Shown here one piece after another: positions 42,448-51,490 of a DNA stretch of 64,000 bases (position 1 is the first letter of the stretch; every line of letters begins with the position of its first letter). The position numbers and the translations under genes are program-made. Location: contig OY781965.2 of the NCBI GenBank assembly GCA_963677395.2, positions 124,001 through 188,000 of the forward strand. The letters are read 5' to 3'. The notes beneath the pieces are model-generated. The model had not been told where the DNA came from, ran no database searches, and worked only from the letters and a program-made list of their open reading frames with translations. Source of the stretch: G963667975 sp963677395. GTDB lineage: Bacteria > Bacteroidota > Bacteroidia > Bacteroidales > G963667975.

Positions 42448-43747
42448 TTCTCAGATTTGAAAGATAAAGTTCAACCTCTCTTATATTGATGGTTTTGTAT
42501 CTAAACCATTCTTTTGCTTTTTCGGCCTCAGCAGTATTGGCATGAAGTGCTTGCAGTATATTGCTTAAATGCATCTTCATGTGCCCGTGCTGGATTCCTT
42601 GTGTTACCAAAGCCTTTATCGCGGCAAAGTTGGAAGCCAGGCCGGCCGAAGCTATTATTGACATCAGTGTAATTGCATCGGGGTTTCCCAGAATTTTTAA
42701 AGCTATTTGCGAAAGCGGATGCAAAGTAGTTACACCGCCTACAGTCCCTACCGAAAGGGGCAAGGTCATCGAAAGTGTGAATTGTGAGTTATTAAGCTTA
42801 ACAGAGGAAAGTGCTTTATAAGTCCCCCCTATCGCAGCCCAAGCATGAATATCTGCTTCAATGGCTCTGGAATCGTTAGCAGTGGCCAGGATCACGGCAT
42901 CGATACCGTTCATGATGCCTTTGTTGTGTGTTACAGCACGTGAAATATCATTTGTGGCAATATCGAACGCAAGTTTCATTCTTCGGGCAAAGTTCTCAGC
43001 ATTATCAATGCCTTTAAGTTTGGAAAAAGCGCTAATCGGGCATTCTGTGGTTACAGTAACCAAGCTTTCCGGATTGTGGTTACTCAGAATGGCCATGATG
43101 ACTTCTGCAGGTATTCCGGTTCTGGCTTCGAGAAATGATGGAAGATGTTTCGCCATTTCTTCCAGGCAGGAATTGATAAAGTTTGCTCCCATTGAATCTG
43201 CTGTGCCGAATTTTACTTCTAACTGATAGTAATACTCAATCTTATCAGACAGATTTAAAATATGGGCAGAATAAATTCCCCCACCCCGTGCTTCCATCTT
43301 TTGGGTTAGATGAGCGCATTTTTGTTTCATTACCTCTTCTATTTCTGTTTCGAGTACAGAAATTTGTGTTGCATTTCCGTTCCAGAAAAAGTGAAGATGA
43401 CCGCTTTTTTGCGGAGTTTTAATTTCTGTATGAAATCCACCCTGATTTGCCCAAAATTTAGCTGCTGCAGAAGCCGCTGCTACCACCGAACTCTCTTCGG
43501 TAACCATTGGAATATGGTATATTTTTCCATCAACCAGGAAGTTAGGTGCAATCCCAAACGGAAGCATGTGATGAGCCAGTGTGTTTTCGCTGAATTTATC
43601 CAGCAAAGAGGCAGTTTCTTTGTCAGGATGTCTGGAAATAACCAGTTGTTCCAGATCAACGCAATTTAAATTGCATTGCTGTGATAAGATAGCCAGTTTT
43701 TCGTTTTTGCTTTTTCCTGAAAAAGATTCTATGATATGAGAGTTCAT
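42431..43747 (-). CDS. mvaA: Hydroxymethylglutaryl-CoA reductase, class II
   Basis: Encodes 438 residues, class II length. It interconverts HMG-CoA and mevalonate with a nicotinamide cofactor. Motifs: FSENTLAHHMLPFGIAPNFL and MVTEESSVVAAASAAAKFW (substrate side with catalytic Glu), FGTADSMGANFINSCLE (cofactor loop, DSMGAN), VTHNKGIMNGIDAVILATAN with the catalytic Lys, NDSR with the Asp, and GTVGGVTTLHP. Many class II enzymes are called degradative because Pseudomonas mevalonii uses one to consume mevalonate. With kinases and decarboxylase in the same operon, the synthetic direction is more likely here. Confidence 0.85.
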   Translation of the reverse strand: MNSHIIESFSGKSKNEKLAILSQQCNLNCVDLEQLVISRHPDKETASLLDKFSENTLAHHMLPFGIAPNFLVDGKIYHIPMVTEESSVVAAASAAAKFWANQGGFHTEIKTPQKSGHLHFFWNGNATQISVLETEIEEVMKQKCAHLTQKMEARGGGIYSAHILNLSDKIEYYYQLEVKFGTADSMGANFINSCLEEMAKHLPSFLEARTGIPAEVIMAILSNHNPESLVTVTTECPISAFSKLKGIDNAENFARRMKLAFDIATNDISRAVTHNKGIMNGIDAVILATANDSRAIEADIHAWAAIGGTYKALSSVKLNNSQFTLSMTLPLSVGTVGGVTTLHPLSQIALKILGNPDAITLMSIIASAGLASNFAAIKALVTQGIQHGHMKMHLSNILQALHANTAEAEKAKEWFRYKTINIREVELYLSNLRNESTY

Positions 43748-43762
43748 GTTTTTTGATTTAGA

Positions 43763-44920
43763 TTATGACTCGCAACCCAGATGCCGGGAAATTAGAACAC
43801 GAAGAATTTCGGAAGTACCTTCTCCAATTTGCAGAAGACGCTGATCACGGTAGAAACGTTCTACAGGGCTGCTTTTCAGCAAACCGTGTGCTCCGAAAAT
43901 CTGAACCGTTTCATTGGCTATGCTTTGTGCTATTTCTGAAGCGTAAAGCTTTGCCATTGCCGATTCTTTTCCGAAAGGCAACCCCTGTTTTTTCATCCAG
44001 CAAGCTTTGTAAAGCAGATTTCGCGCAAGTTCAATTTGTAAATCCATATCTGCAAGCTTGAAGGCAATAGCCTGGAACCCTGAAATTTTCTTTCCGAACT
44101 GTTTTCGTTTTCCGGCATATTCCAGAGCTGCCTCAAATGCTCCTTGTGCCAGACCTAGCCCGATGGCGGCAATGGTGAGTCGCCCGGCATCCAGGGTGGA
44201 GAGCATCACTTTGGGTCCTTTTCCGCGTTCTCCCAAAAGGTTTTTTTCGGGAACATGGCAGTTTTCAATTACCAGATGAGACGTGTCGGTAGCACGCCAC
44301 ATCATTTTCCCTTTCATTGGTTTGGCTGTAATTCCGGGGTTGGGATATTCGGCAAGAATAACGGAGAGCTCTTTTTGTTCGCTATTAATTCCTGTAATTG
44401 CCTGCAATGTAACCCCTGCCGTAATAGGAGAGGATGCATTAGATATAAACATCTTTTCACCATTCAGAATCCATTCATTTTCTTCCAGTTTTGCAGTGGT
44501 TTCTGTTCCGCGAGAATCAGAACCTGCGTTTTTTTCGGTAAGGCCAAATGCCCATAAATGTTCTCCGGTGGTGAGCTTGGGAAGAAATTTCTGCTTTTGC
44601 TCTTCCGTTCCCCAGTTCAGGATGGGTGCAATTCCTAATGCATTGTGAGCCGAAATGGTTGCAGCCTGCGAACTATCGACTCTGGCAAGTTCTTCAATAG
44701 CAATGATGAAGGAAAGATAGTCCATTCCATGACCACCATATTTTTCGGGAACAAAAGCTCCCAATAATTTCTCTTCCCCCATTTTTTTAGTTAGCTCAAC
44801 AGAAAACACTTCCTGTTCGTCCAGCTTTGCAGTAAGCGGGGCAATCTCTTTTTCGGCGAAAGCCCGGATGCGTTCTCTGATTTTGTGATGTTTATTATGT
44901 AAAAGCGGATGACTTACCAT
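43763..44920 (-). CDS. Acyl-CoA dehydrogenase
   Basis: Encodes 385 residues, a flavoprotein that introduces a trans-2 double bond into acyl-CoA. Motifs: FGLTEKNAGSDSRGTETTA (substrate and FAD region), WILNGEKMFISNAS, KRKQFGKKISGFQAIAFKLA and LLQIGEGTSEILRVLISRHL. The Glu in GEGTSE is the catalytic base position of short- and medium-chain enzymes. In human isovaleryl-CoA dehydrogenase the base is elsewhere, and the matching position here (LDAGRL) is Gly. So the fold suits leucine breakdown by context, but the base placement is not that of classical isovaleryl-CoA dehydrogenase. It lies 2 bases after the carboxylase alpha gene. A decayed copy lies at 37300-38140. Confidence 0.8.
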   Translation of the reverse strand: MVSHPLLHNKHHKIRERIRAFAEKEIAPLTAKLDEQEVFSVELTKKMGEEKLLGAFVPEKYGGHGMDYLSFIIAIEELARVDSSQAATISAHNALGIAPILNWGTEEQKQKFLPKLTTGEHLWAFGLTEKNAGSDSRGTETTAKLEENEWILNGEKMFISNASSPITAGVTLQAITGINSEQKELSVILAEYPNPGITAKPMKGKMMWRATDTSHLVIENCHVPEKNLLGERGKGPKVMLSTLDAGRLTIAAIGLGLAQGAFEAALEYAGKRKQFGKKISGFQAIAFKLADMDLQIELARNLLYKACWMKKQGLPFGKESAMAKLYASEIAQSIANETVQIFGAHGLLKSSPVERFYRDQRLLQIGEGTSEILRVLISRHLGCES

Positions 44921-44922
44921 GT

Positions 44923-46929
44923 TTAATTATAAGTATTTAATATGTTTGTAAAAGTGAGTAATGGTTGTCCGGGAATGATTTTTGCTCCCTGTTCAACCAG
45001 AATTTCGCCAATGGATGCATCAAAAGCTGCTGTAATCTGATTTTCCATTTTCATAGATTCAATAACCAGAAGCACTTCGCCTTTATGAATGCGATTTCCC
45101 TTGTTTACCATAATATCCACAATTCTCCCATATAATGGTGATTGCAAATCTTTCTGAAAATTATTTTGTTTGTTGGATGACTTACGTTGCAGATATTTTA
45201 AAACTGGATTTTTTGCTTTGAAAAAATGATTCTGAATCGACAAATTCACAATAAAAGGAGTTTCTACACTCCAAAAAAATATATGCCTGTAATTTTGATA
45301 TTCAAATGTAGTCATTTTTTTTTGAATATCAAAATTTTTTAATTCAATTGTGAACAAGTTGGTTATGATAGTCCAGCTATTAGGTGGTTTTTCGTGGATA
45401 ATAGATCTTATTTTTTTTTGCTGAAAATGAAAATTGACTTCGGGAGATAATCTCCAACGCCCTTTTGTTGGCAAGTTTTTTTGGGATTGTCTTTCGTTTA
45501 GCCCAAAATAAAAAAGCATTGCAAAAGCCGCAACAACTTCTGGTTTTTTGGCAATAGAATTGAATTCATTCTCAATAGCTTGAAGAATGTTTTGATGGTT
45601 TTGTTTCTGCCATTGGGTGGAAATATTATTTGCTGCAAAATCTTCATGTTTAAGTATTTCCAGAAGATAAGTCAGATTGGTTTCAATCCCTAAAATAGTG
45701 CTCTCGTTTAATGTTCGTTCCATCTTTTGTAAAGCTTCCGGGCGATCATTTCCCCAAACAATTAGCTTTGCCAGCATGGAATCATAATCAGGCAGAATGA
45801 GCGTTTTCCCGTCCAGAAATGTTTCAATTCGCAAACCAGAGAGTTTTGGGAATTTCGCAAACTCAATGATCCCGGGGGTAGGCGCAAAGTCAAGTTTTGG
45901 ATTCTCGGCACACAGGCGTACTTCAATTGCATGACCGTTTTTCCGGATATCGCTTTGTGAAAAAGGTAAAACTTTATTTTCAGCAATCCGGATTTGTTGT
46001 TCAATAATATCGATGCCCGTAATCATTTCGGTTACGGGATGCTCAACCTGGATGCGGGTGTTCATTTCCAGAAAATAGAAATTTTTGTTGATGTCCATCA
46101 GAAATTCAACAGTGCCAGCATTATAATAGCCCGACTTCCGGATAATCTCTATCGCAAAATCGGTTATTTTTTTCCGGGATTCATTGCATAGGATTGAAGC
46201 CGGAGCCTCTTCGATGATTTTTTGATGACGACGTTGAACCGAACATTCCCGTTCGAACAGATGTACAATATTTCCATGAACATCAGCAAGAATCTGAACT
46301 TCAATATGGCGTGCATTTTCAATCAGTTGTTCCAGAATAATTTGCTTGTCGTTAGAATAACGTTGAATTTCTGCAAACGAATTGGCAAAAATCCGCTGAA
46401 GTTCTGTCCTGTTTTCTACCTGAATCATTCCTTTTCCGCCCCCACCTGAAGGTGCTTTTAAAATAGCCGGGAAAGAATGAAATTGGTTGGTTTCTTCCAA
46501 TGAGCTAACAAAAATGGCTTCTGGTACAGGAATCCCGAGTTTACGTATAAACTCCCGGGCATTTTGTTTGTTTCCCATCATCCGGATAAGCTCAGATCCA
46601 GGGCCAATGAACACTATTCCGGCTTTTTCGCATGCCAGAGCAAAGTCGGTATTTTCCGATAAAAAGCCATAGCCTGGATGAATAGCATCACAGGCAGTTT
46701 GCTGAGCAATTTCAATCCACTGGTCAATATTTAGCCAGGTTTCGATCATCGTGTTTCCTTTCAGGGTAACGGTTTGATGAGCCTGATTTGCATAGGTAGG
46801 CATCCCCTCTTCCAGAGTGGAGGCAACTACACTTTCGATACCGAGTTTTTGTGTCGTACAAAGAATTCTCTTTGCAATTTCTCCCCGGTTGGCAATCAAT
46901 ATTCTGCGTATATTTCTAGTTTTTAGCAT
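44923..46929 (-). CDS. Methylcrotonyl-CoA carboxylase, biotin-carrying alpha subunit (probable)
   Basis: Encodes 668 residues. The N-terminal 450 residues are biotin carboxylase: RRILIANRGEIAKRI, ILKAPSGGGGKGMIQVE (ATP grasp), FLEMNTRIQVEHPVTEMITG. A middle linker of about 130 residues is weakly conserved. The C-terminal biotinyl domain has VIESMKMENQI with the biotinylated Lys at about residue 627. The alpha subunit carboxylates biotin for the beta subunit (47716-49275). It overlaps the hydratase gene by 14 bases. Sequence alone does not separate methylcrotonyl-CoA from propionyl- or geranyl-CoA carboxylases; operon context favours methylcrotonyl-CoA. Confidence 0.8.
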   Translation of the reverse strand: MLKTRNIRRILIANRGEIAKRILCTTQKLGIESVVASTLEEGMPTYANQAHQTVTLKGNTMIETWLNIDQWIEIAQQTACDAIHPGYGFLSENTDFALACEKAGIVFIGPGSELIRMMGNKQNAREFIRKLGIPVPEAIFVSSLEETNQFHSFPAILKAPSGGGGKGMIQVENRTELQRIFANSFAEIQRYSNDKQIILEQLIENARHIEVQILADVHGNIVHLFERECSVQRRHQKIIEEAPASILCNESRKKITDFAIEIIRKSGYYNAGTVEFLMDINKNFYFLEMNTRIQVEHPVTEMITGIDIIEQQIRIAENKVLPFSQSDIRKNGHAIEVRLCAENPKLDFAPTPGIIEFAKFPKLSGLRIETFLDGKTLILPDYDSMLAKLIVWGNDRPEALQKMERTLNESTILGIETNLTYLLEILKHEDFAANNISTQWQKQNHQNILQAIENEFNSIAKKPEVVAAFAMLFYFGLNERQSQKNLPTKGRWRLSPEVNFHFQQKKIRSIIHEKPPNSWTIITNLFTIELKNFDIQKKMTTFEYQNYRHIFFWSVETPFIVNLSIQNHFFKAKNPVLKYLQRKSSNKQNNFQKDLQSPLYGRIVDIMVNKGNRIHKGEVLLVIESMKMENQITAAFDASIGEILVEQGAKIIPGQPLLTFTNILNTYN

Positions 46930-47704
46930 TATTCCAGATGGGTTCGCGTTTTTGCAAAAAAGCCTTCATTCCTTCAATTCCCTCGTCCGATAGCCGTGCC
47001 TGCGCAAGAAACGAAGCCGTCGTATGTTCTGTTTCGTGGTGATATTGGGGCTGTTCCAAAATGCCGAGCAGTAATTTTACCGAAGCAATAGCATTGGATC
47101 CACCTCTCCGAATATCGGTGAGCAACAAATAGTACTCTTGTTCAAAATCAGTATATTCTACAATCTTATCAACCAATCCGTTCTTCATTGCCTCTGAAGT
47201 GATGAATTCACGGGCAGTAATCATCAGTTGTTTTGCACGGGTATATCCGGTACGCTTCAAAATGTAAGGAGCAATGGTTGCCGGCAATAATCCCAGCTTA
47301 ACTTCGCTAAAGGCAAAAGTTGCAATAGGCTCTGCCCATACAAAATCACAAGCTGCGGCCAGCCCGATTCCGCCGCCGTAACATTTTCCCTGAACGTAAG
47401 CCAAGGCTGGTTTCGGGAGTTCATGAATAGTTTTGAAAAGCTTTGCCATAAGCATGCTTTCCTGCATTATGTTTGGATGTTGTACATCTGCCATCCATTG
47501 TAAATCGGCTCCGGTGCAGAAATGTTTTCCTGAACCTTTTAACAAAACCATCCGGACTTTTTCGTTTTGAGCTGCATGACGAAATGCATCGGTCAACTCC
47601 TCTATCATGTAGAGATGAAGTGCGTTCCCAACTTCCGGCCTGTTCAGGGTAATTTCAGCAACCCCCTGATCTGCTTTGTATTTTATGTAAAGGTATTCAG
47701 TCAT
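46916..47704 (-). CDS. Enoyl-CoA hydratase family, probable methylglutaconyl-CoA hydratase
   Basis: Encodes 262 residues of the crotonase fold. Motifs: GSGKHFCTGADLQWMADVQ (oxyanion hole, with the GADLxWM typical of LiuC-like hydratases), YVQGKCYGGGIGLAAACDFV, and FAFSEVKLGLLPATIAPYIL with a catalytic Glu. In leucine breakdown this enzyme hydrates 3-methylglutaconyl-CoA to HMG-CoA. It lies between the two carboxylase subunit genes, 11 bases after the beta subunit, as in liu gene clusters. A lyase (LiuE) that would split HMG-CoA is absent from the operon. Confidence 0.8.
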   Translation of the reverse strand: MTEYLYIKYKADQGVAEITLNRPEVGNALHLYMIEELTDAFRHAAQNEKVRMVLLKGSGKHFCTGADLQWMADVQHPNIMQESMLMAKLFKTIHELPKPALAYVQGKCYGGGIGLAAACDFVWAEPIATFAFSEVKLGLLPATIAPYILKRTGYTRAKQLMITAREFITSEAMKNGLVDKIVEYTDFEQEYYLLLTDIRRGGSNAIASVKLLLGILEQPQYHHETEHTTASFLAQARLSDEGIEGMKAFLQKREPIWNNAKN

Positions 47705-47715
47705 GGTATTTGAAT

Positions 47716-49275
47716 TTACATTCTGAAAATGCCAAAATTTGGTTCAGGATAAGTGTGTTGTGAAACTACAGAAAGGGTAAATCCCAGTACGTTTCGGGTT
47801 TCTTTCGGGTCAATGATGCCATCATCCCACAATCGAGAAGTGCTATACCATGCACTGCTTTCACGTTCTATCTGAGTTTTTAGGTTTTCGCCAGACTTTT
47901 TATCAGGGTTTGATTTTATGTTATACAGAACACTTTCGGCCTGCTCTCCACCCATCACAGCAATTTTTGCATTGGGCCACATAAAGAGAAACCGAGGCTG
48001 GAATCCTCTTCCTGACATGGCATAATTGGCTGCTCCATACGAACCTCCGGTAATCAATGTGATTTTGGGTACGGACGCATTGGCAACAGCCTGAATCATT
48101 TTGGCTCCATCACGGGCGATACCGCGGTGTTCATAACTCTTCCCAACAATAAACCCTGTACTGTTTTGCAAAAAGAGCAAGGGGATTTTCCGAAAACAGC
48201 ATAGCTCAATAAAATGTGCTCCTTTTAGTGATGTTTCAGGTGTGAGAAATCCGTTGTTGGCAATAATTCCAACTGTATTCCCCTGAATATGTGCAATGCC
48301 CGTAACCAATTCTTTCCCATACTCTTGTTTGAATTCCTGAAATTCACTTCCGTCAACCAGCCGGGCTATGATTTCATGAGCTGAAACCTGCTTTTTTAAA
48401 TCCAGAGCAGCAATCCCATACAGCTCTTCTGCAGGATAACAAGGTTCTTTGTAGGTTGTCTGTTTTAAATGAAATTCATTTGGAAATGTTTTTACAATGT
48501 TTTTGCAGATTTCCAGAGCATGATGATCATTTTCGGCCAGATAATCGGCAACGCCGGAAATTGAGGTATGAACTTCGGCTCCACCCAGTGCTTCGGCGGT
48601 GACTTCTTCGCCCGTTGCCGCTTTTACCAATGGTGGCCCTCCAATGAAAATCGTTCCCTGATTACGTACAATGATCGTTTCATCGCTCATAGCCGGGATA
48701 TACGCTCCTCCGGCAGTACATGAGCCCATCACCACCGAAATTTGTGGGATTCCGGTTGCAGAAATACGGGCTTGTTTGTAGAAAATTCGCCCGAAGTCGT
48801 CCTTATCAGGAAATACCTGCGACTGTGCCGGTAAAAAAACACCTCCGGAGTCAACCAGATTAATGCAGGGTAATTTGTTTTCCTCTGCAATTTCAAGTGC
48901 CCGAAGATGCTTTTTCAAGGTCTCTTTTACATAAGTTCCCCCCTTTACCGTTGCATCGTTTGCAACGATCATACACGCTTTCCCCTGAATAAATCCAATT
49001 CCTGTGATGATTCCGGCCTGTGGAAAATTATTAGAATACTGATTCCATGCAGCAAGTGGAGAAAGTTCCAAAAACGGACTTTGGGAATCAAGCAGGAGTT
49101 CAATGCGCTCACGTGCAGTAAGCTTGCCGCGTTCTCGATGTTTTTGCAAGGCTCCCGTTTCACGCTCATTGCTAACGGTTTGTAGATTATGATAATACTC
49201 ATCCAAAAGCTCCAGATAGAGTTCGTGGTTTTTAAGATAGAACGGATGCTTATGATCGAATGTTGATTTCAACAT
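47716..49275 (-). CDS. Methylcrotonyl-CoA carboxylase beta subunit
   Basis: Encodes 519 residues of the biotin-dependent carboxyltransferase fold. The sequence CINLVDSGGVFLPAQSQVFP and DKDDFGRIFYKQARISATGI is characteristic of the methylcrotonyl/geranyl group. GSCTAGGAYIPAMSDETIIV and GEEVTAEALGGAEVHTSISG form the acyl-CoA and biotin sites. The enzyme transfers CO2 to 3-methylcrotonyl-CoA. It is the first gene of the operon. The promoter region upstream has a perfect palindrome over a -7 box (49325-49344). Confidence 0.85.
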   Translation of the reverse strand: MLKSTFDHKHPFYLKNHELYLELLDEYYHNLQTVSNERETGALQKHRERGKLTARERIELLLDSQSPFLELSPLAAWNQYSNNFPQAGIITGIGFIQGKACMIVANDATVKGGTYVKETLKKHLRALEIAEENKLPCINLVDSGGVFLPAQSQVFPDKDDFGRIFYKQARISATGIPQISVVMGSCTAGGAYIPAMSDETIIVRNQGTIFIGGPPLVKAATGEEVTAEALGGAEVHTSISGVADYLAENDHHALEICKNIVKTFPNEFHLKQTTYKEPCYPAEELYGIAALDLKKQVSAHEIIARLVDGSEFQEFKQEYGKELVTGIAHIQGNTVGIIANNGFLTPETSLKGAHFIELCCFRKIPLLFLQNSTGFIVGKSYEHRGIARDGAKMIQAVANASVPKITLITGGSYGAANYAMSGRGFQPRFLFMWPNAKIAVMGGEQAESVLYNIKSNPDKKSGENLKTQIERESSAWYSTSRLWDDGIIDPKETRNVLGFTLSVVSQHTYPEPNFGIFRM

Positions 49276-49324
49276 GTGTACAAAGGATTACTTCAAGACT
49301 ATCTACTAACAATTCTTATTTGGA

Positions 49325-49361
49325 ATATGTTTAAGCAAACATATCGCTTTTGGCAAAAATA
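49325..49361 (-). promoter_or_regulatory. Promoter candidates and palindromic operator for the mcc-mevalonate operon
   Basis: ATATGTTT-AAGC-AAACATAT (49325-49344) is a perfect palindrome. On the minus strand its right arm contains TATGTTTG (49343-49336), a Bacteroidota -7 box (TAnnTTTG). A second box, TATTTTTG, is at 49361-49354 with TTTG 15 bases further upstream (49379-49376). A repressor bound to the palindrome would cover the first promoter. Which promoter is used is not known. The rest of 49276-49711 shows nothing else definite. Confidence 0.5.
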
Positions 49362-49711
49362 TGTTAAAAATCTATCAAAGTGAATGTTGTAAAATTATAC
49401 GTTCAAAAGATTTCTTTGCTGAAATATCAATCTTCATCTTTTTTTGACTCAGAAGTTGAAGGTTAAGGTGAACGTTATCAATAAATTATAAATTGTTTCG
49501 GAAAATCCATGTTTGAAAATTCTTAACAAAGCTGTGCCGATAGCGTTCTTTTCATTAATTTTACACATTCAAATTTCATTTATTACTTGGGGGTTTTGTT
49601 GTCTGTTTTAGAACAAGTTACAAATAAAATGCTTTCAAAATGCTTCAGGTTAAGAATGATGTTTGCTATTAAAACGTTAACTATCAATAGATCTCTAACA
49701 AAACAAGGGTA

Positions 49712-51490
49712 ATGGAAAAAAGGTGGGTGCTGAAGAAGAAAGGGGAGCCGGAAGTTGTCCGTTGCCTGATGGAGGTTTTGAATGTTAACGAAAGCATTGC
49801 GAATCTTCTGGCACAAAGAGACATTACCAATTACGAACAGGCAAAAGCATTTTTCAGACCACAACTTACAGATCTTCATGATCCTTTTTTAATGAAGGAT
49901 ATGGATAAAGCTATCCTTCGTATCGAACAGGCTATTGAAAATAATGAAAGAATTTTGGTTTATGGGGATTATGATGTGGATGGAACGACGGCGGTTTCGT
50001 TGGTTTATTCATTCTTTTACACCTTTTACCAAAATATTGATTACTATATACCAGACCGATATTCAGAAGGTTACGGGATTTCTTTTAAGGGGATTGATTA
50101 TGCCAAATCTACAGATGTAAAGCTCGTTATTGCGCTCGATTGTGGGATTAAGGCCAACGAACAGATTGATTATGCCAATAAATTTGACATCGACTTTATT
50201 ATAGGAGACCACCATCGTCCGGGAGAATTTCTTCCTGATGCTGTAGCTGTACTCGATCCAAAGCGTACGGATTGTGAATATCCTTACAAGGAACTTTCGG
50301 GTTGTGGTATAGGTTTTAAGCTGATACAAGCGTATGCTCAGAAAAAAGAAATTCCTTTCGATCAGCTCGATCCTGCACTCGACTTAGTAGCCGTAAGCAT
50401 TGCGTCGGATATTGTTCCTATCACGGGTGAAAACAGAATTCTGGCATATTATGGGTTAAAGCTGATCAATAGTAATCCTCGTCCGGGTTTACGAGCCATT
50501 CTGAGCCTTAGCAATATTGTACACTCTAGTATCAAAAACGAAAACGGACTCTACTTTAACCGTGAACTCAATGTAAATGACATGGTGTTTCTGGTTGGTC
50601 CGCGTATTAATGCAGCCGGAAGAATTGAAAGTGGAAAAAATGCTGTAGAATTACTGGTTTGTGATGATTATGATAAAGCTGTTTTATTGGGTGATCAGAT
50701 AAACCAATGTAACAACGAACGTCGTAATCTCGACAGTAGTGCAACTCAGGAGGCACTCGAACTTATTTCACAAGATACTACTATACAAGATACATTAGCC
50801 ACTGTGGTTTACAACCCTAACTGGCACAAAGGTGTTATCGGGATTGTTGCTTCCCGTCTTACAGATACGTATTATCGCCCAACCATTGTTCTTACACAAT
50901 CTAATGGATTAATCACAGGTTCAGCACGTTCTATTAAAGAATTTGATATTTACGATGCAATAGAAGCGTGCAGTGATTTGCTCGAACACTTTGGCGGTCA
51001 CAAATATGCTGCAGGCTTATCGCTGAAACCTGAAAACCTACAGCCTTTTCGCGAGAAATTTGAACGTATTGTGCGTCAGATGATCGACCATAATAAACTG
51101 GTGCCTGAGATTGAAATTGATGACCAGTTAAATTTAAAAGATATCAACGATAAGTTTTTCAAAATATTAAAACAATTTGCCCCGTTTGGACCTGAAAATA
51201 TGGCTCCGGTATTTCTTACCACCGGATTGGTAAATACGGGCTATTCACGCATTGTAGGAAACAACCATTTAAAACTCTCCGTAGTTCATCCGCGCATTTC
51301 AAGCCTGCCTTTCGATGGAATTGCTTTTCAGCAGGGAGATAAATATCCCGAAATCATCAAAGGAAGGCCATTTCATGTGTGCTACCATATTGAAGAAAAT
51401 GAGTGGAATGGAAAGGTTACCCTGCAGCTCAATGTAAAAGATATTAAGTTTGAGTATGAAGATGAATTTCCTGAAGAAAAAGGGTATTAG
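49712..51490 (+). CDS. recJ: Single-stranded-DNA exonuclease RecJ
   Basis: Encodes 592 residues. RecJ is the 5'-3' exonuclease of recombination and mismatch repair. The DHH domain motifs are visible: YGDYDVDGTTAVSLVYSF (about residue 75), VIALDCGIKANEQID (about 137), IGDHHRPGEF (about 165, the DHH motif) and LVGPRINAAGRIESGKNAV (about 292). The DHHA1 domain follows with FGGHKYAAGLSL. Gene length is normal. The downstream gene starts inside its end. Confidence 0.9.
   Translation: MEKRWVLKKKGEPEVVRCLMEVLNVNESIANLLAQRDITNYEQAKAFFRPQLTDLHDPFLMKDMDKAILRIEQAIENNERILVYGDYDVDGTTAVSLVYSFFYTFYQNIDYYIPDRYSEGYGISFKGIDYAKSTDVKLVIALDCGIKANEQIDYANKFDIDFIIGDHHRPGEFLPDAVAVLDPKRTDCEYPYKELSGCGIGFKLIQAYAQKKEIPFDQLDPALDLVAVSIASDIVPITGENRILAYYGLKLINSNPRPGLRAILSLSNIVHSSIKNENGLYFNRELNVNDMVFLVGPRINAAGRIESGKNAVELLVCDDYDKAVLLGDQINQCNNERRNLDSSATQEALELISQDTTIQDTLATVVYNPNWHKGVIGIVASRLTDTYYRPTIVLTQSNGLITGSARSIKEFDIYDAIEACSDLLEHFGGHKYAAGLSLKPENLQPFREKFERIVRQMIDHNKLVPEIEIDDQLNLKDINDKFFKILKQFAPFGPENMAPVFLTTGLVNTGYSRIVGNNHLKLSVVHPRISSLPFDGIAFQQGDKYPEIIKGRPFHVCYHIEENEWNGKVTLQLNVKDIKFEYEDEFPEEKGY

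Noticed and set aside
42431..43747. Degradative role of HMG-CoA reductase
   Set aside because: Class II enzymes can consume mevalonate, but kinases and the decarboxylase for synthesis are in the same operon and HMG-CoA lyase is absent.
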